Source: Verrucomicrobiales bacterium
GTDB taxonomy: Bacteria > Verrucomicrobiota > Verrucomicrobiia > Limisphaerales > Palsa-1400
Direction: 5' to 3'
Length of the DNA stretch: 33,834 bases
Assembly (NCBI GenBank): GCA_003140095.1
Contig: PLIU01000184.1
Location: forward strand, 1 to 33,834
A program made the position numbers and the translations under genes. Numbering within the stretch: the stretch's first letter is position 1; each line of letters starts with the position of its first letter. Of this stretch, positions 10,401 through 18,202 are shown one piece after another. The notes beneath the pieces were generated by a model. The model searched no databases. It had not been told where the DNA came from and worked only from the letters and a program-made list of their open reading frames with translations.

Positions 10401-11265
10401 CTGTGGATCCATCATCATAACCCGCGCCCTTGGCGCCGGTCAGCAGTTGCGGACCGGGGTTGGACGTATAGTCGTTGGTGGAAACGACGTAAATCGCATT
10501 GCTCAACGTGTCGCTCACCGCCAGTTGCCCGTCCGGGAGCAAAGCCAGGCCGGACGGCTGCCAGTTGAAGCCGGTAACGATATAATGCACCGCGGCGGAG
10601 TCTCCAAGCGTGTAACTATTCGAATAAATGGTGGGCGGCGGTTTGTTGTCCAGCAATTGAAAACGGATGATGACGCCGTTGGTAAAGGCCAAAAAGACGT
10701 TGGAATTGCCATCCACCGCCATGGCCGTGGCGCCGGCGCCGGCCGGCGCGCCAGTCAAAAACAGGGCGGAAAGCTCGTTGAGGCTGCTGGATTGAACGGT
10801 GAGATTATACTTTACCACTGTGGGCGGCGAAGGCAGCAACACATATAAGTTGTTGCCGGGGTCCACCGCCACGCCGGTAACATTGGTAAATGCGTGAAAA
10901 TTGGTCGCAATATGCGGCGAGGTTCCGCTGGTGGTGTAGTATTCGGTGGTGACGCTGTCGGTTAAATTGCCGGCCTCGCTGACCTGCTCCACGTCGGAGT
11001 TATTCTTGTCCGCGATCCAGAGATTGCCGTTGGTATCCAGCGCGCAGGAATAGGGAGCGTTGAATTGTGCGGTTTCGTAGGTGTTGCCGTTGGTGAAGCC
11101 GTAAGAGTGACCGCACTCCACGCGCACACCGCCTCCAATGGTGTCCACCGTGGCCTGGGCGCCGGCGTCGAAGCACATCGCCAGCCAGCCGAGGCCGGCC
11201 AGCGCGGAACTGAACCCGCCCCACGACCACACGCATCCCGTTTGTTTTTTGTCAATTGCACTCAT
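7441..11265 (-). CDS. Giant secreted NHL-repeat/fibronectin-III protein, paralogue of its downstream neighbour
   Basis: The protein is about 1274 residues from the ATG at 11265. A TTG at 11277 would add four residues; neither start has a good ribosome-binding site. A signal peptide ends near AGAQA (about residue 37). NHL propeller repeats span about 38-395. Two fibronectin-III-like domains (about 405-600) each carry an FEWGTTTNYGN- or FQWGTTTNLGN-type strand. A chitobiase-C-like segment has FYTTNGTTPTT near 630. Cohesin-like stretches flank a dockerin-like FGNGILDSSDV near 870. DADGDGALNWQEY near 1170 leads into the terminal beta-rich module. It lies directly after the secretin gene and overlaps the next giant gene by 4 bases. 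An extracellular structural or adhesive role, perhaps as cargo or partner of the pilus/secretin machine, is inference. Confidence 0.82.
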   Translation of the reverse strand: MSAIDKKQTGCVWSWGGFSSALAGLGWLAMCFDAGAQATVDTIGGGVRVECGHSYGFTNGNTYETAQFNAPYSCALDTNGNLWIADKNNSDVEQVSEAGNLTDSVTTEYYTTSGTSPHIATNFHAFTNVTGVAVDPGNNLYVLLPSPPTVVKYNLTVQSSSLNELSALFLTGAPAGAGATAMAVDGNSNVFLAFTNGVIIRFQLLDNKPPPTIYSNSYTLGDSAAVHYIVTGFNWQPSGLALLPDGQLAVSDTLSNAIYVVSTNDYTSNPGPQLLTGAKGAGYDDGSTEFAQFNQPHGLAASADGRLIVCDMMNNRLRVIDTLTNTTTLYGTDSNIWPATCCSCDPATYAGWVDGTAGTASNSAASRQPVSVAIGPGGSLFVTEIYYSLIRQVTNTDFTVVNTSATAPVAVTQPATTINSTNVTLNGTVAPGDATVSYFFEWGTTTNYGNYTATNMLSSNLTIVQPVSITLDNLSPGTTYHYQLVAYNGAGFSYGGDLTTVTLAAAPVVVTEPATGITVGSATFNATVNPNYSPTTVYFQWGTTTNLGNLTTPTNLTAALTANQAISWTISGLQPSTIYYFQAVGFNSGGTTYGSLLVFNTPTIPPPTLSFSPSNGYFPDCVTISVTSSVESVFYTTNGTTPTTNSAEVPMSLTDGSYVGSILWCNPQQNLSTLQVIAVNGPIITQIQGGFPSTNLIGFPQPLFGGTGGHLYIPVVVDLQGSTSLESLQFRVEVNPNASAPTISSLDLQPLTPNDLVLLPGPASGDTPVTFDTFAYITSSNGQGLVITASGSGSGLDMQSSGVVVMLHLQIPTNASFGQSYSLNVLDPSGTSDGQQSAVGLTSLATQTLTITDPAYMVGDSSPSSGYNASQFGNGILDSSDVNNAIYASVGIRVPPTDSDLYNSMDSWPPDSAGRGGDGFIRLLDWETTLGRSLGVSLYPGMDTNNYLRFWTNGDIGYPSHVVVDWAPGGPPVTLSLDSDAASSDSPPEKLSVTNSPPGLVWFCQASVGSGTIINSLQGNTCSLPVYVTVLPGYSLAALQFRTIVTGSSGAPPVASIQFNPAGGVPAPQVLPGLADNDKVQVWGFGSFAVPLQNSNYLGTISFQVPEGASQGASYALHFLGVDGAPDGSTAYQLESHPGYAWVMSSALQPASITSDEWKIAFFSSLTNSQTGDNVDADGDGALNWQEYVAGTNPTNALSRLQFTSASFSTDGERGVAINWLTAPGKNYILLASPSLTGAAWTPINSNTGDGNEYQFIDTNYGGGASFYQIEIQP

Positions 11266-11279
11266 AGATGCACACAATG

Positions 11280-13088
11280 TTAGGGCTGGTAATCCGGGGA
11301 GACCCTGCTGCTGGGTTTGGTCCAGTCGTACGGCTCTCCCGTGTCCCAGGCTGATTCACTCACCTCGGAGGGCGAGATCGGTTTCCTCTTCAGGAACTTG
11401 CTGTTGGAGGGTTGGTAATCGGAGTCGCTGATGATGGTGGGCGTGACGAAGATCAAAGTGGTTTGCGCCGCGTGCGTCTTGCTGTCACTGCGAAAGAGGC
11501 TGCCCAGCCCAGGGATATCGCCAAAAAAAGGCACTTTGGTGTAGGTCTTGTCAACCACATCCTGGTCCATGCCTCCCAAAACCAGCGTGTAACCGCTGGG
11601 CACGGAGGCCTGGGTGGTAATCCGGCTGCGGTTAAAGGTCGGCGCCTGGTTGGGCTGGCCGTTCAACGTCTCCGTCACAGTCGGGCCCTGTTGCGATATC
11701 TCCGGCTTCAAATCCAGCAGCACGTTGGTCGGGCCGGCGATGCGCGGGGTCACGACCAACTTCACGCCGACTTCGTTCAGGATCGTTCCATTGACCATAA
11801 GGTCGTAGTTGGGTTGGATGGTGGCCAAACCTGACGCCGACCCGCCGGCGGGGGCGCTCTGCGTCTGCACGAAGATCGGGACGTTTTCAACCACCATCAA
11901 TGCCGTTGGCACACCGTCCAAAGCCACCGTGCGGGGAAAGGCAATCGTCTTGGTGTCCGCGTCGGTGTTCAGGAAGGACAACACGGCCGAGACGCCATCG
12001 GCGTTGAGAAAGGCCGTGGCCGGGCTGAAGCCGTGGGCCGTATTCATGGAAAAGCCGCCGCCTTGCGAAGTGTTGCCGCTGACGGTGGTGATATAGTTGG
12101 GGACGTTGCTGACGACATTAACGACGCCCGCACCGGATCCGAGGATGCTCGAGCCGCCCGGCGAAACGGTTGACCCGGCACCGGTGGCGGCCCCGGGTAA
12201 AGATCCAATCGCCGTCGTGCCTTGGGTCAAGCCGTTGCCAAAACTGACGTGCTGGGCCGCGAGCGTTCCCGTCCAATCCACTCCTTTGGCCGAGGTAATG
12301 TCCTTGCTTGTTTCCACAATCTTGGCTTCCACCAAAACCTGCCGCGTAGCCGTATCCAATTTCTTGATCAACGCCTCCACGCCGAAGAGTTCTTTCTCCG
12401 TCGTGCGGATGACCAATTGGTGCGTGCGGAAGTCGGGGATGATCGCGCTGCCGGCCGAGAGGGTGCTTTGCACCTCTTTGACAATGTTGCTCGGATCGCT
12501 GTAGCTTAACTGCACGACGCTCACGATCAGCGGTTCCTTGGCGGCCATATCCTTCTTGGCGATGCGCCCTACCTTGATGCGTTGATCCCAATTCAGTTGC
12601 CAGCCCCAGTTATCGAGCAAGGCGCGCAGGGCCTGCATGGCCGTCAGGTTGTGCCATTTCTCGGTCACCAGCGGCGGCGGAATGGGATGGCCGTCGGGCG
12701 TCATCATAAGATTAGGGTCAAATTGGATGTTCAGCCCGGCCTGCAGCGCCAGCGACCGAATGGCGTCCGGCAATTCGACCTCCTTGAAGGTCACGTCCGT
12801 CGGCTCCCCTTCGATGATCGGCGCATTGGTATCGAGGGGATTAACCCCAACCAGGGGCGCGTAGGAAACGGTGCGCCCCTCCGGCAGCGGCGGGGGCGGC
12901 GGTTCCGGCGCAGGATTGGTCACCACCACCACCGGCACAGGCGTCGTGCCCGGCGATACGATTGCCGTCGGGGCCGATTGGTTGAGCACAGCGCCGGGTG
13001 CTGTTTGGCCGAGTGCGGCCAGACAAGGGACCAGAATCGCCACGAGCACCGCAAAGACGTTTTGGATTTTCATATGACTTTTATGCAT
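11280..13088 (-). CDS. pilQ: Secretin, PilQ/GspD family outer-membrane channel
   Basis: This 602-residue protein has an N-terminal hydrophobic signal segment (about 6-28) and a proline-rich linker. A short N-terminal secretin/TonB-like domain (about 100-165) contains FKEVELPDAIRSLA. An N-type domain (about 185-260) contains SVVQLSYSDPSNIVKEVQ and ends in RQVLVEAKIVE. A Gly/Ser-rich insert follows (about 285-345). The C-terminal secretin domain (about 375-560) has the VGVKLVVTPRI, PSGYTLVLGGM and VPFFGDIPGLGSLFR motifs that define the family. It should form the multimeric outer-membrane pore of a type IV pilus or type II-like system. The ATG at 13088 has an upstream AGGA about 10 bases away; an ATG five codons later is possible. 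PilQ is favoured over GspD because PilN-, PilO- and PilP-like genes precede it. Confidence 0.88.
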   Translation of the reverse strand: MHKSHMKIQNVFAVLVAILVPCLAALGQTAPGAVLNQSAPTAIVSPGTTPVPVVVVTNPAPEPPPPPLPEGRTVSYAPLVGVNPLDTNAPIIEGEPTDVTFKEVELPDAIRSLALQAGLNIQFDPNLMMTPDGHPIPPPLVTEKWHNLTAMQALRALLDNWGWQLNWDQRIKVGRIAKKDMAAKEPLIVSVVQLSYSDPSNIVKEVQSTLSAGSAIIPDFRTHQLVIRTTEKELFGVEALIKKLDTATRQVLVEAKIVETSKDITSAKGVDWTGTLAAQHVSFGNGLTQGTTAIGSLPGAATGAGSTVSPGGSSILGSGAGVVNVVSNVPNYITTVSGNTSQGGGFSMNTAHGFSPATAFLNADGVSAVLSFLNTDADTKTIAFPRTVALDGVPTALMVVENVPIFVQTQSAPAGGSASGLATIQPNYDLMVNGTILNEVGVKLVVTPRIAGPTNVLLDLKPEISQQGPTVTETLNGQPNQAPTFNRSRITTQASVPSGYTLVLGGMDQDVVDKTYTKVPFFGDIPGLGSLFRSDSKTHAAQTTLIFVTPTIISDSDYQPSNSKFLKRKPISPSEVSESAWDTGEPYDWTKPSSRVSPDYQP

Positions 13089-13127
13089 TCTCGACGTTTC
13101 CTAGCGCGAATGACGAACCAATGTGCG

Positions 13128-13634
13128 TCATAAGCCTTTCTTATTCAGTTGCAGCCGTTTCGTTTGAATTTCACCTTCCACTTTGATCACAGCATAATCC
13201 TCGCCGATCTCCAGACATTGCAAACGCAAATGCCCACCGGGCACACGCACAGACCCTTCTTCGCCGACCTCCAGAATGTCCTCGTTGATCAGCGCCAAAC
13301 GATGATTGGCGGAACCGACAATGCCTTTGAGCACAAACTCGGACGCCGGCGGCGGCTTACCCGGCGCGGGTCCCTTCACCGGCACAGGATCGCGGCGGTG
13401 GGAGTTGGGAAAAAACGGGTCCCGGCCTTGGGGCGCCATGAGTTGCTCGAAGACCGAGACATTCGCTACGACAGCATTACTGGAAACGGAGGCAACGATG
13501 CTCGTTTTGGGCACAACGGGCTTGGCCGGAGCCGCGGGCTTGGCCGCGGGCTTGCACGCCGGCACAATACACAACATCAGACCGGCAGCGGTCGCGATCC
13601 GGATGCACTGCCAAAATGGAGGAGGAATTCTCAT
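13128..13634 (-). CDS. pilP: PilP-like lipoprotein of the pilus/secretin operon
   Basis: This 168-residue protein has an N-terminal hydrophobic segment ending in VPAC (C27), a plausible lipobox. An alanine/proline/lysine-rich stretch follows, then a GRDPFFP motif near 70, typical where PilP and GspC proteins meet the secretin. The C-terminal half (about 95-165) is a small beta-rich domain with FVLKGIVG and ALINEDILEVGEEG, as in PilP. PilP is a periplasmic lipoprotein linking the PilN/PilO inner-membrane complex to PilQ. The start overlaps the PilO-like stop by 4 bases, so the genes are coupled. Assignment rests on motif pattern and position; sequence similarity within PilP is always weak. Confidence 0.72.
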   Translation of the reverse strand: MRIPPPFWQCIRIATAAGLMLCIVPACKPAAKPAAPAKPVVPKTSIVASVSSNAVVANVSVFEQLMAPQGRDPFFPNSHRRDPVPVKGPAPGKPPPASEFVLKGIVGSANHRLALINEDILEVGEEGSVRVPGGHLRLQCLEIGEDYAVIKVEGEIQTKRLQLNKKGL

Positions 13635-14215
13635 TTTGTATCGCTGGCTTTCACCGGCACTACCAATTCAAAAGCCACGTTCAGTTTTTCCGGCTCGGCT
13701 CCGGTCGAGACAGTGGCATTCATTTCGAGGTTCTGAATCCGGAAGTAAGGATAGTTGTTTTCCAAGTCGGCGAAGAATTTGCCTAAATCGTGGTAGAAAC
13801 CCGTGCCTTCGACATGAAAGGTAGCCCACTTGTAGGGAAAGCCCGGTATGATGCCGACCTCGCTTACCTCGGGTTGAGAGTAGTGGAAGTCGCCGAGGCC
13901 TTTGCGGGACTTGATTATCGGGTTAATCGTGCTGATAACCCAGGCGTAGGCATCCCGGTCCGGGGCCAACGTCGACTCGCGTTTGTCCAATAGCTGCCGA
14001 TGCACCTGCAGTTTGTCGGCGATCTCCTCCCCTTGCCGCATGGTGCTTTCGGCCCTTTTGAGCTTGTCCTGAGTTTGAGCAGTATTGTCCTGCGTCTTGG
14101 ACAATTCCTCTTGCTTGGCGGTGACGCCGAAGTACCAGAGCAGCGCCACGAGGACCACCGCGCCGGCGGAGACGCCGATCAACTGGTCCCGCTGGGTTTT
14201 GGAAAGTTTATTCAC
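13631..14215 (-). CDS. pilO: PilO-like inner-membrane pilus assembly protein
   Basis: This 194-residue bitopic protein has a short cytoplasmic N-terminus, one transmembrane helix (about 12-30), a coiled-coil-like polar helix rich in K/E/Q (about 32-80), and a C-terminal alpha/beta domain containing the YHDLGKFFADLENNYPYFRI segment typical of the PilO/GspM fold. PilO pairs with PilN to align the pilus machinery across the periplasm. The start is GTG at 14215, supported by a strong GGAGGTGA upstream, and it overlaps the PilN-like stop by 8 bases. PilO proteins diverge strongly, so the call leans on architecture and operon order. Confidence 0.75.
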   Translation of the reverse strand: MNKLSKTQRDQLIGVSAGAVVLVALLWYFGVTAKQEELSKTQDNTAQTQDKLKRAESTMRQGEEIADKLQVHRQLLDKRESTLAPDRDAYAWVISTINPIIKSRKGLGDFHYSQPEVSEVGIIPGFPYKWATFHVEGTGFYHDLGKFFADLENNYPYFRIQNLEMNATVSTGAEPEKLNVAFELVVPVKASDTK

Positions 14216-14870
14216 GCTTCACCTCCACAAAATGCGAGGCCAGCTTGAAGACAACAAATTGCTTGCTAGGATCGGTCGGATCCACTGTCGGCGCACTCAA
14301 CGTGCCGTCTAGGATGAAAGCATTCCGTGGGCCGAGGAGATTGGCAAAAAAAACGGAGGTACTGAGCGTCTCTTTGAACTTATCATAGTTTTGCGCGTTG
14401 GGATTGAAATCCTTGGCGTCGATGTACAAGCTGATTTTTTCAACTGTGTCACCCGGAATCGTCACTTTGCCGCTGGTTTTCGGCGCCTCCTTGCTGTACT
14501 GCTGTTCGCCTGTCACGCGGATGAGTTGGATGTCCCCGATCATCGTCTGCTGGAGGGCGTTGAGAACAGGAGCCCAATAAAAGCGGTTGGTGGCCAATCG
14601 ATCCAGCGCCTCCAGCTTCCTGTCAATCTCGACCGTTTTGGCGATGTTGTTGGTCACTTCTTTGTACTTGTCGTTATTTTCCTTCCACGACTGCTCAATG
14701 GAATTGTAGGTTTTCTTGCTGAAGACAATGTCCAATTGGAGTTTCAGGATGAAGATCAACATCACCGCGACCAAAAAGCTGCCGATCCAAATGGCCAGTT
14801 TGACTGGGTTCTTGCGCCGCGTCTCTTCCGCGACTTGAGCCTCGGCCAAAAGATTTATGCGTATCGCCAT
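14208..14870 (-). CDS. pilN: PilN-like inner-membrane pilus assembly protein
   Basis: This 220-residue protein begins with MAIRINLLAE, close to the INLLP motif by which PilN docks onto PilM. A transmembrane helix (about 27-47) is followed by a coiled-coil-like segment (about 55-95, SWKENNDKYKEVTNNIAKTVEIDRK as pattern) and a periplasmic alpha/beta domain with the FYWAPVLNALQQTM helix. It fits PilN in length and order and is the first clear gene of the operon. No pilM gene lies upstream, although it normally would; the retained INLL motif suggests a PilM partner elsewhere in the genome. The ATG at 14870 has no strong Shine-Dalgarno. Confidence 0.78.
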   Translation of the reverse strand: MAIRINLLAEAQVAEETRRKNPVKLAIWIGSFLVAVMLIFILKLQLDIVFSKKTYNSIEQSWKENNDKYKEVTNNIAKTVEIDRKLEALDRLATNRFYWAPVLNALQQTMIGDIQLIRVTGEQQYSKEAPKTSGKVTIPGDTVEKISLYIDAKDFNPNAQNYDKFKETLSTSVFFANLLGPRNAFILDGTLSAPTVDPTDPSKQFVVFKLASHFVEVKRE

Positions 14871-15083
14871 AGTGGTTAATCATGCCGGCCGCAAAACGGC
14901 GGGCCATCATTCTCGTTCTCCTGTTCATGACTCTCCGGCATGTGGCTGTCGCAGACGTCATCCTTGACAATTTCAGCCACCAACTCAGGTGCCTTTCTTC
15001 CATTTTGTTGTTTGTTAGACAACGGCATGAATAAGGCGCGTTCAGTTATATTCAAATCCACAATCCGAATGCAAGCGACAACT
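14871..15083 (-). other. Long leader of the pil-like operon with a doubtful short reading frame
   Basis: About 210 bases separate the predicted transcription start (near 15083) from the PilN-like gene. A GTG-started frame of 61 codons (15061-14876) ends 5 bases before pilN. Its product is hydrophilic, shows no family resemblance, and uses AT-rich third positions unlike its neighbours. It could be a leader peptide or chance. No PilM remnant was recognised in it. Confidence 0.3.
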
Positions 15084-15089
15084 GGGCGA

Positions 15090-15119
15090 ATTATATTCGA
15101 CCCATTGTTCGCTGCTCAA
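15090..15119 (-). promoter_or_regulatory. Predicted sigma-70-type promoter of the pil-like/NHL operon
   Basis: On the minus strand, TTGAGC (15119-15114) is followed by an 18-base spacer and a perfect TATAAT (15095-15090). The predicted start is near 15083, and the operon runs from 14870 down to 3926. This is the best -10 match noticed in the window. Confidence 0.55.
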
Positions 15120-15204
15120 AAGCATGCTGTCAAACAGCCCCATTTTCGTTTTTCCCGGCTGCGCGGCTTTACCGCGACGGAACCGGCCATGACAGTTATC
15201 GGCA

Positions 15205-15239
15205 TTTCCGCAAATGACTTAAGCCCCCTAATGCGGAAA
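15205..15239. repeat. Inverted repeat / stem-loop after the DUF3299 gene
   Basis: TTTCCGCA (15205-15212) and TGCGGAAA (15232-15239) form a perfect 8-bp stem with a 19-base loop. It starts 4 bases past the DUF3299 stop. On the minus strand, where a terminator for that gene would be needed, no T-run follows. On the plus strand CTTTTATT follows. It may be a factor-dependent terminator, an mRNA 3'-end stabiliser or an operator for the pil promoter about 85 bases away. Confidence 0.4.
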
Positions 15240-15242
15240 CTT

Positions 15243-15866
15243 TTATTCGGGTTTGGTTAGCTTGGCCAGTTTCTCACCGTCCATCCGATAAATGCCCAGT
15301 ACGTAGCCGCTTTCGAGCACAGCGCGGACGTGAAGTTTGCCTTGTACGGTGATGGGTTGATCCATGATCGATTCCACTCCTGGGTTGGGGACTTTGACAC
15401 TGACAAATTCCGTGATTGTCGTCATCCCGCTATAGCAACAACTCGGTTGATCGCGCACGATGAGAAACTCGGTGGCATGACCCTGCACGTCCTTGATCGG
15501 CACCATGAAACCTCGGACCATGACCTTCTGTCCGTCCAGCGCTTTGATGGCGGCGGGAATCTGTTTCTCCACCTGCGCGATGGCGGTGTCATTGGTCAAC
15601 TTCTCGTTCGGCGTGTCGAAAGGATACGAAGCCAGTAACTGGAAATCGATGATGCGATATTCCTGCCCGCCAACCAAGGTGGTGTGAATGCTCTCGGTTT
15701 TGGCCGCCGGAGCTGCCGGGGCCAGTCCCCGCGCGTCAATAACCGTCCCGTGGACCGCCGCGGCGTTTTGGGTGGGCGCCGCTTGCGCCCGCGCCTGCGG
15801 CGCGCTGCCCGCGCAGAACAGGGCCAGCAAAGCGGCCTCTGCGAGATTTGCACATGTAAATTTCAT
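15243..15866 (-). CDS. Secreted DUF3299-family protein
   Basis: This 207-residue protein has a signal peptide (MKFTCANLAEAALLALFCAG, cleavage near QARA) and a mature domain of about 150 residues. That domain has the DUF3299 pattern: an N-terminal ALDGQKVMVRGFMVPI strand pair, FLIVRDQPSCCYSGMTT with a vicinal cysteine pair, and a C-terminal oligonucleotide-binding-like segment (ITVQGKLHVRAVLESGYVLGIYRMDGE). Biochemical function is not established to my knowledge; family members often sit beside FtsX-type ABC permease genes. That is true here too, but the upstream permease is a pseudogene. The ATG at 15866 is chosen because it gives a clean signal peptide and has a GAGGA just upstream; longer in-frame starts run through the pseudogene remnant. 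Confidence 0.75.
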   Translation of the reverse strand: MKFTCANLAEAALLALFCAGSAPQARAQAAPTQNAAAVHGTVIDARGLAPAAPAAKTESIHTTLVGGQEYRIIDFQLLASYPFDTPNEKLTNDTAIAQVEKQIPAAIKALDGQKVMVRGFMVPIKDVQGHATEFLIVRDQPSCCYSGMTTITEFVSVKVPNPGVESIMDQPITVQGKLHVRAVLESGYVLGIYRMDGEKLAKLTKPE

Positions 15867-15879
15867 AGTGTCCTCATTT

Positions 15880-16436
15880 TCAAGAAAACGGCGCCAGGTT
15901 TGCCGCCACCGCCGTTCGATACGCTTTGACGGCCGGCACGGTTCCGGGCAGCGCCGCGCCGTCCGGCGCCCACAACATGATGGCACTGAATTCGAAAGGA
16001 TCGATCACCAAACCTATTTGAGCCGGCATGATTCGTGCCATAACCGACACAATCGAATCCCGCATGCTCGGTGCCACAACCGCGACATAGACAAGAAAAC
16101 CCGCCATCATGCCCAAGCCGGAAATCGACGCCCACTCCCGCAGGATAGCCGCGAACAGAATCGTTCGCCATGCCCGCCAAACGCGCAGGATCGCTATTTC
16201 ACGCCGCCCTCATTCATGGAATTGCAAATACTGGCCAAATCGACGCCGTTGCCACCGCCACCACCATAATGGGAAACCAGCGCCAGCACCCGGTCAAACC
16301 GTCCAATCGTGTCAAACAGTTACGCCACCACGCGGCCAATGGCCCAGGCGAAGGTGAGCCGGTTGCCTTGTATATTATACATCAAATTCATGCGGAAGCC
16401 AGCCAGCGCGCCGCCCGCCTTCAGTTTATATGTCAT
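15880..16436 (-). pseudogene. Decayed 3' end of an FtsX/MacB-type ABC transporter permease gene
   Basis: Reading the minus strand across frames reconstructs a permease C-terminus. From 16436, an open stretch holds GFRMNLMYNIQGNRLTFAW and stops at a TAA (16322-16320), then continues in frame as LFDTIGRFDRVLALVS. A shifted frame gives IMVVAVATASI, another gives LASICNSMNE, and a third gives GRREIAILR, then ISGLGMMAGFLVYVAVVAP, IDPFEFSAIMLWAP and VPAVKAYRTAVAANLAP up to the TGA at 15880-15882. The NSMNERRREIAI and PAVKAYR signatures are diagnostic of FtsX-like permeases. At least one nonsense change and three frameshifts are needed. The N-terminal half and the ATPase gene are missing; the opposite-strand FtsB-like gene begins right upstream. 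The stop lies 13 bases before the DUF3299 start, as expected for a former operon. Confidence 0.8.
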
Positions 16437-16488
16437 TAGAAAAACTTCCCGCTTTTCTTTTGCGCGCGACCGTGGTTAACTGGCGCCC

Positions 16489-16806
16489 GTGAACGCGGGT
16501 CAAAGCATTTGGGACAAGTTGTTTCGTCTGGTGCTGGCGTTGCTGGTGCTCGCCGGCCTGCTGGGCATTTTCCTCTGGTACCAGCCAGTCATCCAGGAAA
16601 ATCAGCGCATGCGCCGCGAGAAGCTGGAACTGGAGAAGAAAATCGACCGGGAATTGGAGACCGCCCGGAAATTGGACGCCGAGCTGCGCGCCTTGCAAAA
16701 TCCCATGACTGTCGAACGTCTGGCCCGCGAACGGCTCAGCTACGCCAAACCTGGCGAGGACGTGATCCACTTCGATCCACCTCTCAGCGTCAGTCAAACA
16801 CAATAA
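16489..16806 (+). CDS. Septum formation initiator family protein (FtsB/DivIC-like)
   Basis: This 105-residue protein has a short cytoplasmic tail, one transmembrane helix (about 12-32, LFRLVLALLVLAGLLGIFLW), a periplasmic coiled coil rich in E/K/R (about 35-70), and a conserved end with NPMTVERLARERLSYAKPGEDVIHF, the FtsB/DivIC signature. FtsB forms a complex with FtsL and FtsQ that activates septal peptidoglycan synthesis. The start is GTG at 16489 with no clear Shine-Dalgarno; no ATG gives a plausible N-terminus. It is convergent with frr, with 6 bases between the stop codons. Confidence 0.85.
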   Translation: MNAGQSIWDKLFRLVLALLVLAGLLGIFLWYQPVIQENQRMRREKLELEKKIDRELETARKLDAELRALQNPMTVERLARERLSYAKPGEDVIHFDPPLSVSQTQ

Positions 16807-16812
16807 CCGTCT

Positions 16813-17373
16813 TCACACGGTCATGATCTCTTTTTCTTTGGCGTTCAGATGGCCGTCGATTTTGGCGATGTATTCGTCGGTCAGTTTTTGAATCTCTTTT
16901 TCCGACCCTTCGACCTGGTCTTCGGCGATGCCGCCGCCCTTGCTTTCTTTTTTCACCGCCTCGATGGCGTCGCGGCGTACGTGACGGATGGCCACGCGCC
17001 CGTCCTCGGTCATCTTGCGGACGATCTTGACCATGTCGTGGCGGCGCTCCTGGCTTAACTCCGGCAACACCAACCGGATGACCTTGCCTTGCACCGTGGG
17101 CGTGACGCCCAGGTTGCTTTTGAGAATCGCCTTTTCAATAGGATGCACGGTGCTCACGTCCCACGGTTGAATCAGCAGCACGCGCGCCTCCGGCGTGGTG
17201 ATGCCGGCCAATTCCCGAATGCGCATGTGCGACCCATAGGCCTCCACCATGATGTTTTCCACCAAGACCGGCGACGCCCGGCCGGTGCGCAATCCCGCGA
17301 ATTCGTGCTGCACCACCTGTTCGGTCTTGGTCATCTTTTCTTCCGCTTCCAGGAGAATGTCGTCTAAGGCCAT
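16813..17373 (-). CDS. frr: Ribosome recycling factor
   Basis: This 186-residue protein matches RRF over its full length. It starts with a helix (EEKMTKTEQVVQHEF), then has GLRTGRASPVLVENIMVEAYG, and PWDVSTVHPIEKAILKSNLGVTP as pattern, and ends with the helix-rich RRDAIEAVKKE and DEYIAKIDGHLNAKEKEIMTV segments. RRF and EF-G split post-termination ribosomes. It is the last gene of rpsB-tsf-pyrH-frr, 38 bases after pyrH, and is probably cotranscribed. Confidence 0.97.
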   Translation of the reverse strand: MALDDILLEAEEKMTKTEQVVQHEFAGLRTGRASPVLVENIMVEAYGSHMRIRELAGITTPEARVLLIQPWDVSTVHPIEKAILKSNLGVTPTVQGKVIRLVLPELSQERRHDMVKIVRKMTEDGRVAIRHVRRDAIEAVKKESKGGGIAEDQVEGSEKEIQKLTDEYIAKIDGHLNAKEKEIMTV

Positions 17374-17411
17374 AATCTGCTTCAGGTTTAGGGTTCAATA
17401 CTGGGTGATCC

Positions 17412-18167
<756 letters not shown>

Positions 18168-18202
18168 TCAATGGGACGATGGATAAAGAAAAAAACAGCC
18201 GT

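Noticed and set aside
14876..15061. 61-codon frame directly before pilN as a real gene
   Set aside because: GTG start without a ribosome-binding site, AT-rich third positions and no family likeness; kept only as part of the leader.
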